DNA of 64,000 nucleotides from Chitinophaga pinensis DSM 2588 (GCF_000024005.1 NC_013132.1:744001-808000), one strand, 5' to 3'; positions 43,960 to 54,097 are shown, counted from the stretch's first letter. Program-made: numbers and translations. The notes: a model not told the origin generated them from the letters alone.

Positions 43960-44273
43960 GTATAGTGGTTTTTAAGTTCCGCAAAAGACTGCCATTGTAA
44001 TCTGCCCAGCTGGATGGTCCGGTATACGAGTATCAGAAGTGCGAAGGGACCGAGAAAGTGACTTTGAAATGCCGCTTTCCATTCTCCGTGCAGCAGAAAA
44101 CTAATCGAGTGACCGAGTCCACAGCCCGGGCACCAGGGGACACCGATACGTTTAAACACACAGAAACCTGGACCATTATTATTGTGGGGATCCATTATAT
44201 AAAGGAGTATCAGCGCTGTTGGCCAGACGAACAATTCGAAATTAAGGCGTTGTATGTATGCTTTAATTTGCAT
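43956..44273 (-). CDS. DUF2752 domain membrane protein
   Basis: 105 residues. The conserved DUF2752 core is CVFKRIGVPWCPGCGLGHS with the CPGCG motif (about 50-54), flanked by membrane helices at about 13-28 (LFVWPTALILLYI) and 75-92 (FLGPFALLILVYR). Usually paired with a TM2 protein, as here, with a 4-bp overlap. Function unknown; the Cys pair may bind metal. Confidence 0.85.
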   Translation of the reverse strand: MQIKAYIQRLNFELFVWPTALILLYIMDPHNNNGPGFCVFKRIGVPWCPGCGLGHSISFLLHGEWKAAFQSHFLGPFALLILVYRTIQLGRLQWQSFAELKNHYT

Positions 44274-44391
44274 GTCTGAGAGGGGGCAACAGTTATTAAA
44301 TATTTTTTAAATCTATGCGGACAGGGAGTTTTCTCTTATTAATTTATTCCCTACAAGTTAAAGAAAATGTTCTTGGATCAAAATAAAATCC

Positions 44392-44399
44392 TAAATTTG
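44392..44399 (+). promoter_or_regulatory. -7 promoter element of the rimP-nusA-infB operon
   Basis: TAAATTTG, exact TAnnTTTG match. It predicts a transcription start near 44404 and a leader of about 50 nt. Confidence 0.55.
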
Positions 44400-44420
44400 C
44401 ATAGGAAAATGATACTAACG

Positions 44421-44453
44421 AAGGGGACTGAGCGGTCCCCTTCTCGTTTTTTT
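44421..44453 (+). promoter_or_regulatory. Terminator-like hairpin in the rimP leader, U-tract ending at the start codon
   Basis: Perfect 8-bp stem AAGGGGAC tgagcg GTCCCCTT (44421-44442), then ctcg and seven T (44447-44453) directly followed by the rimP ATG at 44454. It has the form of an intrinsic terminator placed within the leader of the operon that encodes NusA. It is either an attenuator or a structure limiting ribosome access. The hairpin lies downstream of the -7 element, so it cannot belong to the convergently placed upstream gene's mRNA. Confidence 0.65.
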
Positions 44454-44918
44454 ATGGCAAACGAACAAGTGATAACAACGATCCGGGACATGGCTGCAGA
44501 GATGCTGTCACCCTATCCGGAATACTTCGTAGTAGATGTGCGGATAAAACCCACGAATAACATAAAACTCTTTGTAGATGGGGACAATGGCGTGCCGGTT
44601 GATAAGCTGGTAGCATTCAACCGAAACCTGTACAGCAGGTTGGAAGAGGCAACGCTGTTTCCGGACAATGATTTTTCCCTGGAAGTATCTTCACCCGGAC
44701 TGGACGAACCGCTGAAACTTCTCCGTCAATACGTAAAGAATATTGGTCGCAAGGTAACTGTTACTTTATTGGATAATTCCGAGAAAGAGGGTACGCTGCT
44801 GTCTGCGACAGAAGCGGTTGTGACTATTGAGGAGCAGGTGGGGAAGAAGAAGGAGAAAAAAACCACAGAGATAAATTTAAATGAAATCAAGCACACAAAG
44901 GTGTGCATCGTGTTTTAA
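44454..44918 (+). CDS. rimP: Ribosome maturation factor RimP
   Basis: 30S subunit assembly factor. 154 residues from the ATG at 44454 (MANEQVITTIRDMA), chosen because the preceding 29 in-frame codons read through the leader hairpin and have no homology. Visible: YFVVDVRIKPTNNIKLFVDGDNGV, then DFSLEVSSPGLDEPLKLLRQY (the conserved EVSSPGLDxPL), GRKVTVTLLD and a basic KKKEKKTTEINLNEIKHTKV end of the C-terminal SH3-like domain. First gene of rimP-nusA-infB, the widespread bacterial order. Confidence 0.93.
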   Translation: MANEQVITTIRDMAAEMLSPYPEYFVVDVRIKPTNNIKLFVDGDNGVPVDKLVAFNRNLYSRLEEATLFPDNDFSLEVSSPGLDEPLKLLRQYVKNIGRKVTVTLLDNSEKEGTLLSATEAVVTIEEQVGKKKEKKTTEINLNEIKHTKVCIVF

Positions 44919-44937
44919 AATATAATATAACCGAAAC

Positions 44938-46185
44938 ATGGCTAGTATTAACCTGATTGAGTCATTCACGGAGTTTAAAGAGGCGGAGAACATTGACCGC
45001 CCGACGTTGATGAAAGTGTTGGAAGATGTGTTCAAAACTCTTCTCCGTAAAAAGTATGGCTCTGATGAGAACTTTGACGTGATTGTAAATACTGAGAAGG
45101 GTGACCTGGAAATTTTACGCCGCCGTACCATTGTAACAGATGGAGAGGTAGAAGATGATAATGCCCAGATCGCTTATTCGGAAGCCATTTTAGTTGAACC
45201 AGACTACCAGGTAGGTGAAGACCTTTATGAGGAAGTAGAGATCCTGGATTTCGGCCGCAGGGCCATCCTGGCTGCAAAGCAGACTCTTTCTGCCCGTATC
45301 GGAGACCTTAAAAAGAATATACTTGTCAAGAAATATGCTGACCGTGTCGGTGAAATTGTAACCGGTGAAGTGTACCAGGTATGGAAAAAAGAAGTTTTAT
45401 TGCTTGATGATGAAAGGAATGAGTTAATTTTACCTAAATCTGAACAAATTCCTACCGATTATTTCAAGAAAGGTGAAAATGTAAGGGCAGTAGTTAAAAA
45501 AGTGGAGATGAAGAATAATGCTCCGCTCATCATACTATCCCGCACCCATCCTACCTTCCTGGCTAAATTGCTGGAAATTGAAGTTCCGGAGATCTTTGAC
45601 GGCCTTATCGTAATTAAGAAAATCGTGCGCGAACCTGGAGAAAGAGCTAAAGTAGCTGTGGAGTCTTATGACGACCGCATCGACCCTGTAGGTGCCTGCG
45701 TGGGTATGAAAGGTAGTCGTATTCACGGCATTGTGCGTGAACTGCGTAACGAGAACATAGATATCATTAACTATACCGCTAATATTCAGCTGCTTATCCA
45801 GCGTGCGCTCACGCCAGCAAGGATCAGCCGTATGGAGGTAGATAATGAGAATAAATATGCTTCTGTTTTCCTCAAGGCAGATCAGGTATCTCTGGCAATC
45901 GGTAAGAAAGGCGTCAATATAAAACTGGCCTGCGAATTGACAGGTTATGAGATTGATGTCTTCCGTGATGAGGAACAGGAACAGGCCGAATACGACATTG
46001 ACCTGGCAGAATTCTCTGACGAGATCGAAGAATGGGTACTGGATGAACTCAAACGTATTGGTTGTGACACTGCCCGCAGTGTACTTGACCTGACAGTAGA
46101 GGAACTGGTACGCCGCTCAGACCTTGAAGAGGAAACAGTAAAAGACATAAGAAGAATACTACAGGAAGAATTTGATAAAGAGTAG
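44938..46185 (+). CDS. nusA: Transcription termination/antitermination factor NusA
   Basis: 415 residues. N-terminal RNA-polymerase-binding domain (about 1-125), S1 domain (about 130-200, IVTGEVYQVWKKEVLLLDDE), first KH (RTHPTFLAKLLEIEVPEIFDG), and second KH with VGACVGMKGSRIHGIVRELRNENIDII (about 258-280) and SLAIGKKGVNIKLACELTGY (about 320). It ends shortly after the KH pair with an acidic helical tail and lacks E. coli's acidic repeats, as is usual outside Proteobacteria. 19 bp after rimP. Confidence 0.97.
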   Translation: MASINLIESFTEFKEAENIDRPTLMKVLEDVFKTLLRKKYGSDENFDVIVNTEKGDLEILRRRTIVTDGEVEDDNAQIAYSEAILVEPDYQVGEDLYEEVEILDFGRRAILAAKQTLSARIGDLKKNILVKKYADRVGEIVTGEVYQVWKKEVLLLDDERNELILPKSEQIPTDYFKKGENVRAVVKKVEMKNNAPLIILSRTHPTFLAKLLEIEVPEIFDGLIVIKKIVREPGERAKVAVESYDDRIDPVGACVGMKGSRIHGIVRELRNENIDIINYTANIQLLIQRALTPARISRMEVDNENKYASVFLKADQVSLAIGKKGVNIKLACELTGYEIDVFRDEEQEQAEYDIDLAEFSDEIEEWVLDELKRIGCDTARSVLDLTVEELVRRSDLEEETVKDIRRILQEEFDKE

Positions 46186-46266
46186 GTTCGCACCACTAAC
46201 TTCCCCGGGATGTGGGCTTGCTCGCCAGAAAGTATTTTTTAGTTATTGTTAATTGTTAAAAAGGAG

Positions 46267-46284
46267 TCCCGTTAGCCAACGGGA
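46267..46284 (+). promoter_or_regulatory. Hairpin upstream of infB
   Basis: TCCCGTT agcc AACGGGA, 26 bp before the infB ATG, in the 125-bp nusA-infB gap. No T-run follows, so a processing or translational role is more likely than termination. Confidence 0.4.
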
Positions 46285-46310
46285 AAAATGGGGAGGCCCG
46301 AGATTACAAT

Positions 46311-49300
46311 ATGCCTGAAGTAACAAACAACACGCCACGATTGCTGGCTGCAGCCAAGGAGTTCAATATTGGTAAGGAAACGTTAATCGACTTCCTTGCT
46401 AATAAGGGCTATGATATGGGCGGCTTTGGCTCGCCCAACGCGCGCCTGACGTCTCAGATGTATGCAGCTTTGCAGTCTGAATTCCAGCAGGACAAGGCTA
46501 ATAAACGCAAAAGCGATCAGATAGCCCTGCCTAAAGGAAGCGTGTTAGATGCAATGAAGAAGAAAGAGAAAGAAGAAGCAGAGGCAGCAGCCAAAAAGAA
46601 AGAAGCAGCTCCTAAAGAGGAACCCACTCCCGCGGTTGCAGTTGAAGCACCCAAACCCGAACCAAAACCTGAACCGAAGCCGGAACCTAAGGCCGAGCCG
46701 AAGCCCGAACCCAAACCGGAGCCTAAGCCTGAACCTAAGCCCGAGCCGGTACCGGTCGCGGAAGTCAAACCCCCTGTTGCAAAAACAGAAGAAGCTCCGA
46801 AAGAGCCTGTCGCAGCGCCTCAGCAACCTGTTGCCGAGAAAACGCCGCCAGCACAGCCGCAGAAACCGGAGCCTCAGGAAGTTATAAAAACAGACACTCC
46901 GAGGATCAATGGTCCGAAAGTCGTGGCTACTATTGACCTGGATGCGCTGAACAGACCAAAGAAACCACCTGTTCCTCCGGTTACCAAACCAGAACAGGAA
47001 GAGAAACCGGCTGCCGTAAGACAACCGGAACCTCCAGCCAGTGAGAAAGCGCCGGTAAAAGAACCAGCGCCGCAACCACCGGTACAACCGCAACAACCCG
47101 TTGCACAACAGCAAGCTCCGGTAGAGCCAGCAAAACCTGCTGCACAACCGGAAGTGAAACCAGTGCAACCCGTTCAGCCAGTACAAAAAGTAGAATCACC
47201 AGTACAACAAGAAAAAACAACTGCACCCGCTGCTGAAAAACCTGCTGTCCCCGCTGTAGAACAGAAACAAGCGCCGGCAGCCGAAAAACCGGCAGCTGCT
47301 CAGGAAAAAACAAAAGAACCGGCGGAAGTGAAACAACCAATCACACAAAAACCGGCCGCACAGCATATGGACGTAGTTGCAGCAGCAGATATTGCATCAG
47401 CACCAGCATCAGAGCAGGACGATAACGGAAGCACTGCCGTTATCGAAAACATTCAGGCAGAAAAACTCACCGGTCCGAAAGTGATCGGTAAAATCGAACT
47501 GCCTGTTCACTCAGAAAGACGTGATAATAAGGGTAACAACAATTTCAACCGCGGCGGCAATAATAATAACAACAATGCCGACAACAACCGTAAGCGGAAA
47601 CGCATCATAGTTGAAAAGAAACCTGAACCTGTTCAACCAGGCGATCTTTCTAAAGGTGGTAATACAGAAAACCGTAACTCCGGTAACCGCGATTTCAACA
47701 GAGATAACAGAAATACCGGTAACCGCGATAATCGTGATAATAATAATAACAGGCCAGGTGGTGGTCAGAACAGACCGCACGCAGCGCCAAACCGCGACGG
47801 ACGTCCAGGTGGACCAGGTCAGCACGGTGGCGGTGGTAACAGACCAGGTGGCGGCCAGCATGGCGGCAACCGTCCGGGTGGACCAGGCCAACACGGAGGT
47901 AACAGACCAGGTGGCGGTCAGCATGGCAACAGACCAGGCGGTAACTTCGGTAATCGTCCAGGTGGTCAGCATGGCGGCTACGGTAACCGTGACAACAACG
48001 CTAACAGACGTCCGGAAGATAAGGAAATCGACAAAAACGAAATCCAGAACAAGATCAAGGAAACCATGGCCAAAATGGGTGGTGGTAACCGTGGTAAAAA
48101 CGTCAAAGCAAAACAACGCCGTGAGAAACGCCACGAGCTCGCTGAGCAACTGGCCAACAAAGGCGCTGAAAATAACAAACTCCAGGTCACTGAGTTCGTT
48201 TCCGTTAGTGAACTCGCTAACCTGATGGACGTAAGCTTCGCCGAAGTAATCTCAAAATGTATGGGACTCGGTATCATGGTGTCTATCAACCAGCGTCTCG
48301 ACGCAGAGGTGATAGAACTGGTGGCCGGCGAGTTCGGTTACGAAGTGGAATTCATCGGTGTGGATGACGCAGATGAAATGGAGGAAGAAGAAGTAACAGA
48401 TAACGAGGAAGATCTTGTACCAAGAGCACCTATCGTGACTATCATGGGTCACGTGGACCACGGTAAAACCTCCTTGCTTGACTATATCCGTAACGCCAAT
48501 GTGGTATCCGGTGAAGCCGGTGGTATCACCCAGCACATCGGTGCTTACCAGGTAGTAACATCTTCCGGTAAGAAACTGACCTTCCTGGATACACCGGGTC
48601 ACGAAGCGTTTACCGCGATGCGTGCCCGTGGTGCCAAAGTAGCGGATATCGCCATCATCGTTATCGCTGCGGATGACGCCATCATGCCACAAACTCGTGA
48701 AGCGATCTCCCACTCACAGGCCGCAGGTCTGCCAATGGTATTCGCTATCAACAAGGTGGATAAAGACGGTGCTAATCCTGAAAAGATCAAAGAACAGCTG
48801 GCCGGTATGAACCTGCTGGTAGAAGACTGGGGTGGTAAATACCAGAGCCAGGAAATTTCTGCCAAGAGCGGTCTGAACATAGACGTCCTGCTGGAAAAAA
48901 TACTCCTGGAAGCAGAATTACTCGAACTGAAAGCCAATCCAAACAGAGAAGCTTCCGGCAGCGTAATCGAAGCATCCCTCGATAAAGGCCGCGGTTATGT
49001 GGCGACCCTGCTGGTACAAAGCGGTACCCTCCGCCAGGGTGATACAATCGCCTCCGGTTCTAACTTCGGTAAGATCAAGGCGATGTTCAACGAACGCGGA
49101 CAGCGTGTTGAATCCGTAGGACCATCTTCACCTGTACAGGTGCTCGGTCTGAACGGCGCTCCTCAGGCGGGTGAGAAATTCCGTATGTACGAAAACGAAT
49201 CCGAAGCGAAAGAAGTGGCTAACCGCCGTGCTCAGATCATCCGTGAACAAGGTATCCGTACCAAGAAACACATCACGCTGGATGAAATCGGACGCCGTCT

Positions 49301-49925
49301 TGCGCTGGGTAACTTTAAACAGCTCAACCTCATCATCAAGGGTGACTTTGACGGTTCCGTAGAAGCATTGAGCGACTCCCTGCAGAAACTCTCTACCGAA
49401 GAAATCGTTGTGAGCGTGGTGCACAAAGCAGTAGGTCAGATCACCGAATCAGACGTATTGCTGGCAACAGCTTCCGATGCGATCATCGTAGGTTTCCAGG
49501 TACGTCCTTCTTCCCAGGCTTCCAAACTGGCAGAGAAAGAGAATATCGAGATCCGTACTTACTCTATCATCTACGACGCTATCGACGAACTCAAGAGCGC
49601 GATGGAAGGGATGCTGGAACCAAAAATCGAGAAGAAAGTGGTGGCCAACGTGGAAATCCGCGAAACTTACCGCTTCGACAAGGTTACCGTTGCAGGTTGC
49701 TTCGTACTCGATGGAAAGATCACCAGAAACACCCGTGTCAACCTGGTACGCGATGGTATCGTAATCTATACTGGCGAACTGCAATCCCTGAAACGTTACA
49801 AAGACGACGTGAAGGAAGTAGCCAGCAACATGGAGTGTGGTCTGAGTATCAAGAACTACAGCGCCCTGCAAGTTGGCGATATCGTAGAAGGCTTCGAAGA
49901 AGTAGAAGTAAAGAGAACTTTATAA
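46311..49925 (+). CDS. infB: Translation initiation factor IF-2
   Basis: GTPase that brings fMet-tRNA to the 30S subunit. 1,204 residues. N-terminal IF2_N-like domain (about 5-55), then a very long low-complexity linker: tandem Pro-Glu-Pro-Lys repeats (about 110-145; 46640-46750), Pro/Gln/Ala-rich to about 390, Asn/Arg-rich to about 490, and tandem [14 protein letters not shown] repeats (about 495-560). Then the second IF2_N (about 630-680), G domain with P-loop [13 protein letters not shown] (about 710), [16 protein letters not shown], and beta-barrel and C2 domains ending [18 protein letters not shown] terminator follows. Confidence 0.97.
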   Translation: MPEVTNNTPRLLAAAKEFNIGKETLIDFLANKGYDMGGFGSPNARLTSQMYAALQSEFQQDKANKRKSDQIALPKGSVLDAMKKKEKEEAEAAAKKKEAAPKEEPTPAVAVEAPKPEPKPEPKPEPKAEPKPEPKPEPKPEPKPEPVPVAEVKPPVAKTEEAPKEPVAAPQQPVAEKTPPAQPQKPEPQEVIKTDTPRINGPKVVATIDLDALNRPKKPPVPPVTKPEQEEKPAAVRQPEPPASEKAPVKEPAPQPPVQPQQPVAQQQAPVEPAKPAAQPEVKPVQPVQPVQKVESPVQQEKTTAPAAEKPAVPAVEQKQAPAAEKPAAAQEKTKEPAEVKQPITQKPAAQHMDVVAAADIASAPASEQDDNGSTAVIENIQAEKLTGPKVIGKIELPVHSERRDNKGNNNFNRGGNNNNNNADNNRKRKRIIVEKKPEPVQPGDLSKGGNTENRNSGNRDFNRDNRNTGNRDNRDNNNNRPGGGQNRPHAAPNRDGRPGGPGQHGGGGNRPGGGQHGGNRPGGPGQHGGNRPGGGQHGNRPGGNFGNRPGGQHGGYGNRDNNANRRPEDKEIDKNEIQNKIKETMAKMGGGNRGKNVKAKQRREKRHELAEQLANKGAENNKLQVTEFVSVSELANLMDVSFAEVISKCMGLGIMVSINQRLDAEVIELVAGEFGYEVEFIGVDDADEMEEEEVTDNEEDLVPRAPIVTIMGHVDHGKTSLLDYIRNANVVSGEAGGITQHIGAYQVVTSSGKKLTFLDTPGHEAFTAMRARGAKVADIAIIVIAADDAIMPQTREAISHSQAAGLPMVFAINKVDKDGANPEKIKEQLAGMNLLVEDWGGKYQSQEISAKSGLNIDVLLEKILLEAELLELKANPNREASGSVIEASLDKGRGYVATLLVQSGTLRQGDTIASGSNFGKIKAMFNERGQRVESVGPSSPVQVLGLNGAPQAGEKFRMYENESEAKEVANRRAQIIREQGIRTKKHITLDEIGRRLALGNFKQLNLIIKGDFDGSVEALSDSLQKLSTEEIVVSVVHKAVGQITESDVLLATASDAIIVGFQVRPSSQASKLAEKENIEIRTYSIIYDAIDELKSAMEGMLEPKIEKKVVANVEIRETYRFDKVTVAGCFVLDGKITRNTRVNLVRDGIVIYTGELQSLKRYKDDVKEVASNMECGLSIKNYSALQVGDIVEGFEEVEVKRTL

Positions 49926-49950
49926 TATCAGTATAAACTTTTGTTAAAAA

Positions 49951-49981
49951 GATAAGCCGCTACCATGCGGCTTATTTTTTA
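49951..49981 (+). terminator. Intrinsic terminator of the rimP-nusA-infB operon
   Basis: ATAAGCCGC taccat GCGGCTTAT followed by TTTTTT. Confidence 0.9.
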
Positions 49982-49986
49982 TTGGC

Positions 49987-49994
49987 TATTTTTG
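49987..49994 (+). promoter_or_regulatory. -7 promoter element of the isomerase gene
   Basis: TATTTTTG, matching TAnnTTTG, 21 bp before the ATG at 50016 and just after the infB terminator. Confidence 0.5.
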
Positions 49995-50015
49995 AAACTC
50001 ACTGCACTTGTTAAC

Positions 50016-51401
50016 ATGAATAGAATTTTTGCACTTTCTGCGGGTACACTACTACTCTGTCAGGTAGCCGTTGCCCAACAGAAAATGGTAGCCGATAAAA
50101 TTGCGGCTATAGTGGGGGATAAGATCATTCTCAGATCCGACGTGGAAGGAGAAATGGTGAACCTGTCGCGTAATAATGCGGATGGTTCTCTGCCTCCCAA
50201 TGCACCATGTATGATCATGGAACAGATCATTTCTCAGAAAGTAATGGTGATGCAGGCAGAACGAGACAGTTTGCCGGTAAGTGAATCTGATGTAGATGGA
50301 CAGATCGAGAATCGTATCCGCTACTTCCAGGACGTTTACGGCAGCCCTGAGAAAATGAAAGAAGTAACCGGCTATTCTATTTATCAGCTGAAAGAACGCT
50401 TCCGTCAACCTATCAAAGAAGGTTTGCTGGCTAAAGCAATGCAGGATAAAATCACCAGTTCTGTAAAAGTGACGCCTTCCGAAGTAAAAAAATACTTCGA
50501 CGCCATCCCGAAAGACAGTCTCCAGTACTACGAATCAGAACTGGAAATCGGTCAGATCGTGATCCAGCCGAAAGCGACCAAAGAAATGGACCAGTACGCC
50601 ATCGACCGCCTGCTGGAATTCAAAAAACAGGTGCAGGAAAAAACCAGTGACTTCGGTCGTCTCGCGATCCTCTATTCAGAAGATCCGGGCGCAAAAGAAA
50701 ATAAAGGGGTATATATCCTCAACCGTAACGACAAACAGTGGGATGCTGACTTCCTGGCGGCGTCTTTCCGCCTGAAAGAGAATGAAATATCTTCTCCTAT
50801 CAAAAGTCAGTTTGGTTATCACCTTATTCAATGTATCAAACGACAGGGCGATAACATTACCGTTCAGCATATCCTGCTCAAGCCAAACGTTACCCGTAGC
50901 GACCTGGCTGACGCAACAAAACTGCTGGACAGCGTTCGTACTGTTATCCTCAACGGAAAAATGACTTTCTCTGAAGCAGTAGTAAAATACAGTACCCTGC
51001 CGGCCGCTAAATTCGACGGTGGTATGCTCCAGAACAGAATGAATGGTACTACCTACATCACTATCGATCAGCTGGACGAACCTTCTGAAAGAGACATCGT
51101 ACTGCTGCTCGACACCCTGAAACCAGGTGGTATCTCTAAACCAATGCCTTTCGTAGACGATCAGCCAAACGGCCGTAATGGTGTACGCCTTGTTTATCTG
51201 AAAACCCGTACCCAGCCACACCGTGAGAATATGAACGACGACTACGCCCGTATCCAGCAACGTACGCTTCAGCTGAAACAGCAGGATGCCCGCGACAAAT
51301 GGCTGCGTGAAAAGATCCCGACATATTATATCCATGTTGATGATGAGTTCAGAAACTGTACACACATCAGTCAGTGGATAGGAGGTATAGCAAAACAATA
51401 A
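50016..51401 (+). CDS. SurA-like peptidylprolyl isomerase / outer-membrane-protein chaperone
   Basis: 461 residues from the ATG at 50016 (MNRIFALSAGTLLLC, signal peptide ending VAVAQQ); an earlier in-frame start would overlap the infB terminator. An N-terminal SurA_N-type helical domain (KIAAIVGDKIILRSDVEGEM, about 30-50) precedes two parvulin-like domains: first about 180-285 (LEIGQIVIQPK... FGRLAILYSEDPGAKENKG... FGYHLIQCIKR), second about 290-395 (VQHILLKPNVTRSDLADA... FSEAVVKYSTLPAAKFDGGML). Periplasmic folding of outer membrane proteins is its likely role. Confidence 0.92.
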   Translation: MNRIFALSAGTLLLCQVAVAQQKMVADKIAAIVGDKIILRSDVEGEMVNLSRNNADGSLPPNAPCMIMEQIISQKVMVMQAERDSLPVSESDVDGQIENRIRYFQDVYGSPEKMKEVTGYSIYQLKERFRQPIKEGLLAKAMQDKITSSVKVTPSEVKKYFDAIPKDSLQYYESELEIGQIVIQPKATKEMDQYAIDRLLEFKKQVQEKTSDFGRLAILYSEDPGAKENKGVYILNRNDKQWDADFLAASFRLKENEISSPIKSQFGYHLIQCIKRQGDNITVQHILLKPNVTRSDLADATKLLDSVRTVILNGKMTFSEAVVKYSTLPAAKFDGGMLQNRMNGTTYITIDQLDEPSERDIVLLLDTLKPGGISKPMPFVDDQPNGRNGVRLVYLKTRTQPHRENMNDDYARIQQRTLQLKQQDARDKWLREKIPTYYIHVDDEFRNCTHISQWIGGIAKQ

Positions 51402-51418
51402 CACATATAATTGAATAG

Positions 51419-51457
51419 GAATCCCCGGTATAACACAATACCGGGGATTCTTATTTT
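51419..51457 (+). terminator. Intrinsic terminator
   Basis: GAATCCCCGGTA / TACCGGGGATTC, 12-bp perfect stem, followed by ttatttt. Confidence 0.9.
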
Positions 51458-51508
51458 CAGCAGTAGCTGCATTTATCATTGAGCGTTGGGCGTTCCGCTT
51501 TTTACCCG

Positions 51509-51516
51509 TAACTTTG
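51509..51516 (+). promoter_or_regulatory. -7 promoter element of the amidophosphoribosyltransferase gene
   Basis: TAACTTTG matches TAnnTTTG and lies 21 bp before the ATG at 51537, supporting that start over an earlier in-frame one at 51486. Confidence 0.55.
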
Positions 51517-51536
51517 CGCCTTCAATTCTAATAGGG

Positions 51537-53384
51537 ATGAGTGATGCCATAAAACATGAATGCGGGTTAGCATTTATTAGACTCAGGAAGCCGTTTTCTT
51601 ATTATCAACAACAATACGGATCGGTTTTCTACGGGCTAAACAAGTTGTACCTCCTGATGGAGAAACAACATAACCGCGGACAGGACGGAGCAGGTATAGC
51701 CACAGTGAAGTTAAACACAGAACCTGGAGTACCATTCATGCATCGCCTGCGAAGCAGTGCCCCGCAAGCAATAGGAGATATTTTTGCCAAGGTCAGAGAC
51801 GAAGTAGACGAAATCGAGAAGTACCAGCCGGAAATCACCAAATACCCCGGCCTTATGAAAGGCCACATACGTTTCCTGGGAGAACTCTTAATGGGCCACC
51901 TCCGCTACGCCACCCAGGGTAAAAACAACGTAGAACTCTGCCACCCCTTCGTACGTCATAATACCATTCCATCACGCAACCTCGCACTTGCAGGTAACTT
52001 TAACCTGGTGAACGTAGATGAACTGTTTAAGTTCGCTAACGTCACTCCGGGCGAAACACACCGTAACAGTGACCTGGCCGCAATGCTGGAGGTAATTCAT
52101 CACTTCCTGAGCCAGGAAGATGAAGAAAAACGTAACGGACTGGATGTGAAAAGCATTCTTCAGAAAGCATTTTCAATGTTTGACGGAGGCTACCATGTCT
52201 GCGGGTTAATCGGTAGTGGTGATGCATTCGTAATGCGCGATGCACACGGTATCCGTCCTTCTTACTACTACGTAAATGAAGACGTGATCGTTGCCGCTTC
52301 TGAGCGTGCTGCTATCCGTACCGCTTTCAACGTAGGCGAAAATGAAGTGATGGAACTGATGCCAGGTAACGCCCTGATCGTAAAAGAAAACGGCGAATAC
52401 AGCATTGAACAGATCCTGCAACCGAAAGAGCGCAAGGCATGTAGCTTCGAACGTATCTATTTCTCCCGTGGTAACGACGAAAAGATCTATAAAGAACGTA
52501 CGGCTTTAGGTTACAACCTCTCTGAAACAGTGCTGAAAAGCATTGACAATGACCTGCGTAATACCATCTTCTCTTTTATTCCAAACACAGCAGAAATCGC
52601 CTTCTATGGTATGCTGAAAGGACTGGAAGATTATCTCAACAAGATTAAGGTAGAACGTATCACGTCATGGGGTAAAGACTTCGATGAAGAGAAACTGACG
52701 GAAATGATTAACCGCAGGATCCGTATCGACAAGATCGCTATCAAAGACGTTAAAATGCGCACCTTCATTACTGCTGATACCGGCCGTAATGAAATGGTAC
52801 AGCACGTATACGATATTACTTATGGTACCGTACGCCCTGGTATCGATACCCTGGTGGTAATCGACGACTCTATCGTGCGCGGTACTACACTGCGTGAAAG
52901 CATTATCAGAATGTTGGACCGTCTCGGCCCTAAACGAATTATCGTTGTTTCTTCCGCACCACAGATCCGTTACCCGGATTGTTATGGTATCGACATGAGT
53001 AAAATCGGTGATTTCGTTGCCTTTAAGGCGGCGATCGAACTCCTGAAGGACCATGGCAAGGAACACATCCTGCAGGAAGCTTATGGCCTCTGTATGGAGT
53101 TGCAGCGTACAAATACCCTGCACGCACAGAACGTGGTAAGAAACATCTACAAACCATTCACTACAGAAGAGATCTCTGCGAAAATCGCTGAAATTATCAC
53201 ACCAAGTGGCATTGGAGCTACAGTAGATGTGATCTACCAGTCAATTGACGGTCTGCACCAGGCTTGTCCTAACAACCTGGGTGACTGGTACTTTACCGGA
53301 AACTTCCCGACACCAGGCGGCAACCGCGTAGTGAACAAAGCCTTTATGAACTACATGGAAGGCAAAAACGAAAGAGGATACTAA
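51537..53384 (+). CDS. Amidophosphoribosyltransferase (long Bacteroidota form)
   Basis: First committed step of purine synthesis: PRPP plus glutamine to phosphoribosylamine. 615 residues from the ATG at 51537. Class II glutamine amidotransferase domain with the nucleophile Cys in MSDAIKHECGLAFIRL (Cys9, so a short propeptide must be removed), KQHNRGQDGAGIAT, LLMGHLRYATQGKN and a YHVCGLIGSGDAFVMRDAHGIRP region. PRTase domain with the PRPP loop TLVVIDDSIVRGTTLRE (about 445-460). About 130 residues longer than E. coli PurF, mostly by insertions around residues 330-410 and a C-terminal extension. Bacteroidota often have a second, shorter PurF, so I leave the symbol blank. Confidence 0.88.
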   Translation: MSDAIKHECGLAFIRLRKPFSYYQQQYGSVFYGLNKLYLLMEKQHNRGQDGAGIATVKLNTEPGVPFMHRLRSSAPQAIGDIFAKVRDEVDEIEKYQPEITKYPGLMKGHIRFLGELLMGHLRYATQGKNNVELCHPFVRHNTIPSRNLALAGNFNLVNVDELFKFANVTPGETHRNSDLAAMLEVIHHFLSQEDEEKRNGLDVKSILQKAFSMFDGGYHVCGLIGSGDAFVMRDAHGIRPSYYYVNEDVIVAASERAAIRTAFNVGENEVMELMPGNALIVKENGEYSIEQILQPKERKACSFERIYFSRGNDEKIYKERTALGYNLSETVLKSIDNDLRNTIFSFIPNTAEIAFYGMLKGLEDYLNKIKVERITSWGKDFDEEKLTEMINRRIRIDKIAIKDVKMRTFITADTGRNEMVQHVYDITYGTVRPGIDTLVVIDDSIVRGTTLRESIIRMLDRLGPKRIIVVSSAPQIRYPDCYGIDMSKIGDFVAFKAAIELLKDHGKEHILQEAYGLCMELQRTNTLHAQNVVRNIYKPFTTEEISAKIAEIITPSGIGATVDVIYQSIDGLHQACPNNLGDWYFTGNFPTPGGNRVVNKAFMNYMEGKNERGY

Positions 53385-53396
53385 TCACACACAAAT

Positions 53397-53428
53397 AAAA
53401 AGGCCTGTTTTAAAACAGGCCTTTTTTA
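53397..53428 (+). terminator. Palindromic intrinsic terminator
   Basis: AAAAAGGCCTGTTTT immediately followed by its complement AAAACAGGCCTTTTT: a 30-bp loopless perfect palindrome with a T-run. Confidence 0.9.
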
Positions 53429-53594
53429 TATATCTCCATTATTAAATTTCCTTTAAATCCACCCCAACAGGGCCTGCTGAGGCTCCTATACCACACATAC
53501 TTTCAGTAAAATCCGTAAATTAGGTAACAGTAATTGCTAATACTAACTCAAACCTCGCACAGCAGATCCTCTGCTGCATAATAACATCGTTGTT

Positions 53595-54095
53595 ATGAAA
53601 ACATTATTACTAATCCGTCATGCCAAATCGAGCTGGAATGACCCCGACGTAGACGACTTTGACAGGCCATTGAACAAACGTGGTAAACAGAATGCCCCTG
53701 AAATGGCGACCAGACTTGCGACCAGAGGTATCATGCCCGAACTCCTGATTGCGAGTCCGGCAAAACGTACCAAAACGACCGCAAGAATGATGGCTAAAGA
53801 ATGGCATTATGACAGGGACGCTATTATGTTTGAAGATGAGCTGTACCTCTGTTACGCCTCCACCTTTCTCAAGGTCATTACCAAAGTAGATGACGATATC
53901 GATACCGTAGCCATTTTTGCCCATAACCCAGGCATTACTGATTTCGCTAACTATATAACCCAGGAAATCAGGATCGATAATATCCCTACTTCAGGTATTT
54001 TTGCTGTTCAGGCCAATACAGACTCCTGGAAAGACTTTGACAGTGCGCGAAAGTCATTCCTGTTCTTTGATTACCCCAAACAGGAGGTTGTCTGA
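53595..54095 (+). CDS. SixA-like histidine phosphatase family protein
   Basis: 166 residues. Catalytic RHG-type motif LLLIRHAKSSWND (His at about residue 9), second Arg in LIASPAKRTKTTARMM (about 58), and second catalytic His in FAHNPGITDFANY (about 104). Length and the RHAKSSW motif match SixA-type phosphohistidine phosphatases. Its phosphoprotein target is not known here. Convergent with proC, only 2 bp between the stops. Confidence 0.9.
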   Translation: MKTLLLIRHAKSSWNDPDVDDFDRPLNKRGKQNAPEMATRLATRGIMPELLIASPAKRTKTTARMMAKEWHYDRDAIMFEDELYLCYASTFLKVITKVDDDIDTVAIFAHNPGITDFANYITQEIRIDNIPTSGIFAVQANTDSWKDFDSARKSFLFFDYPKQEVV

Positions 54096-54097
54096 AG

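Noticed and set aside
47800..47990. Regularly spaced repeats resembling a CRISPR array
   Set aside because: They are in-frame Gly/Pro/His/Asn repeats inside infB with near-identical units and no unique spacers; no cas genes are present.
46545..48149. Long antisense frames (213 and 212 codons) within infB
   Set aside because: They arise from the low-complexity repeats of the IF-2 linker read backwards (Arg/Phe/Leu- or Val/Thr-rich), with no protein-like pattern.
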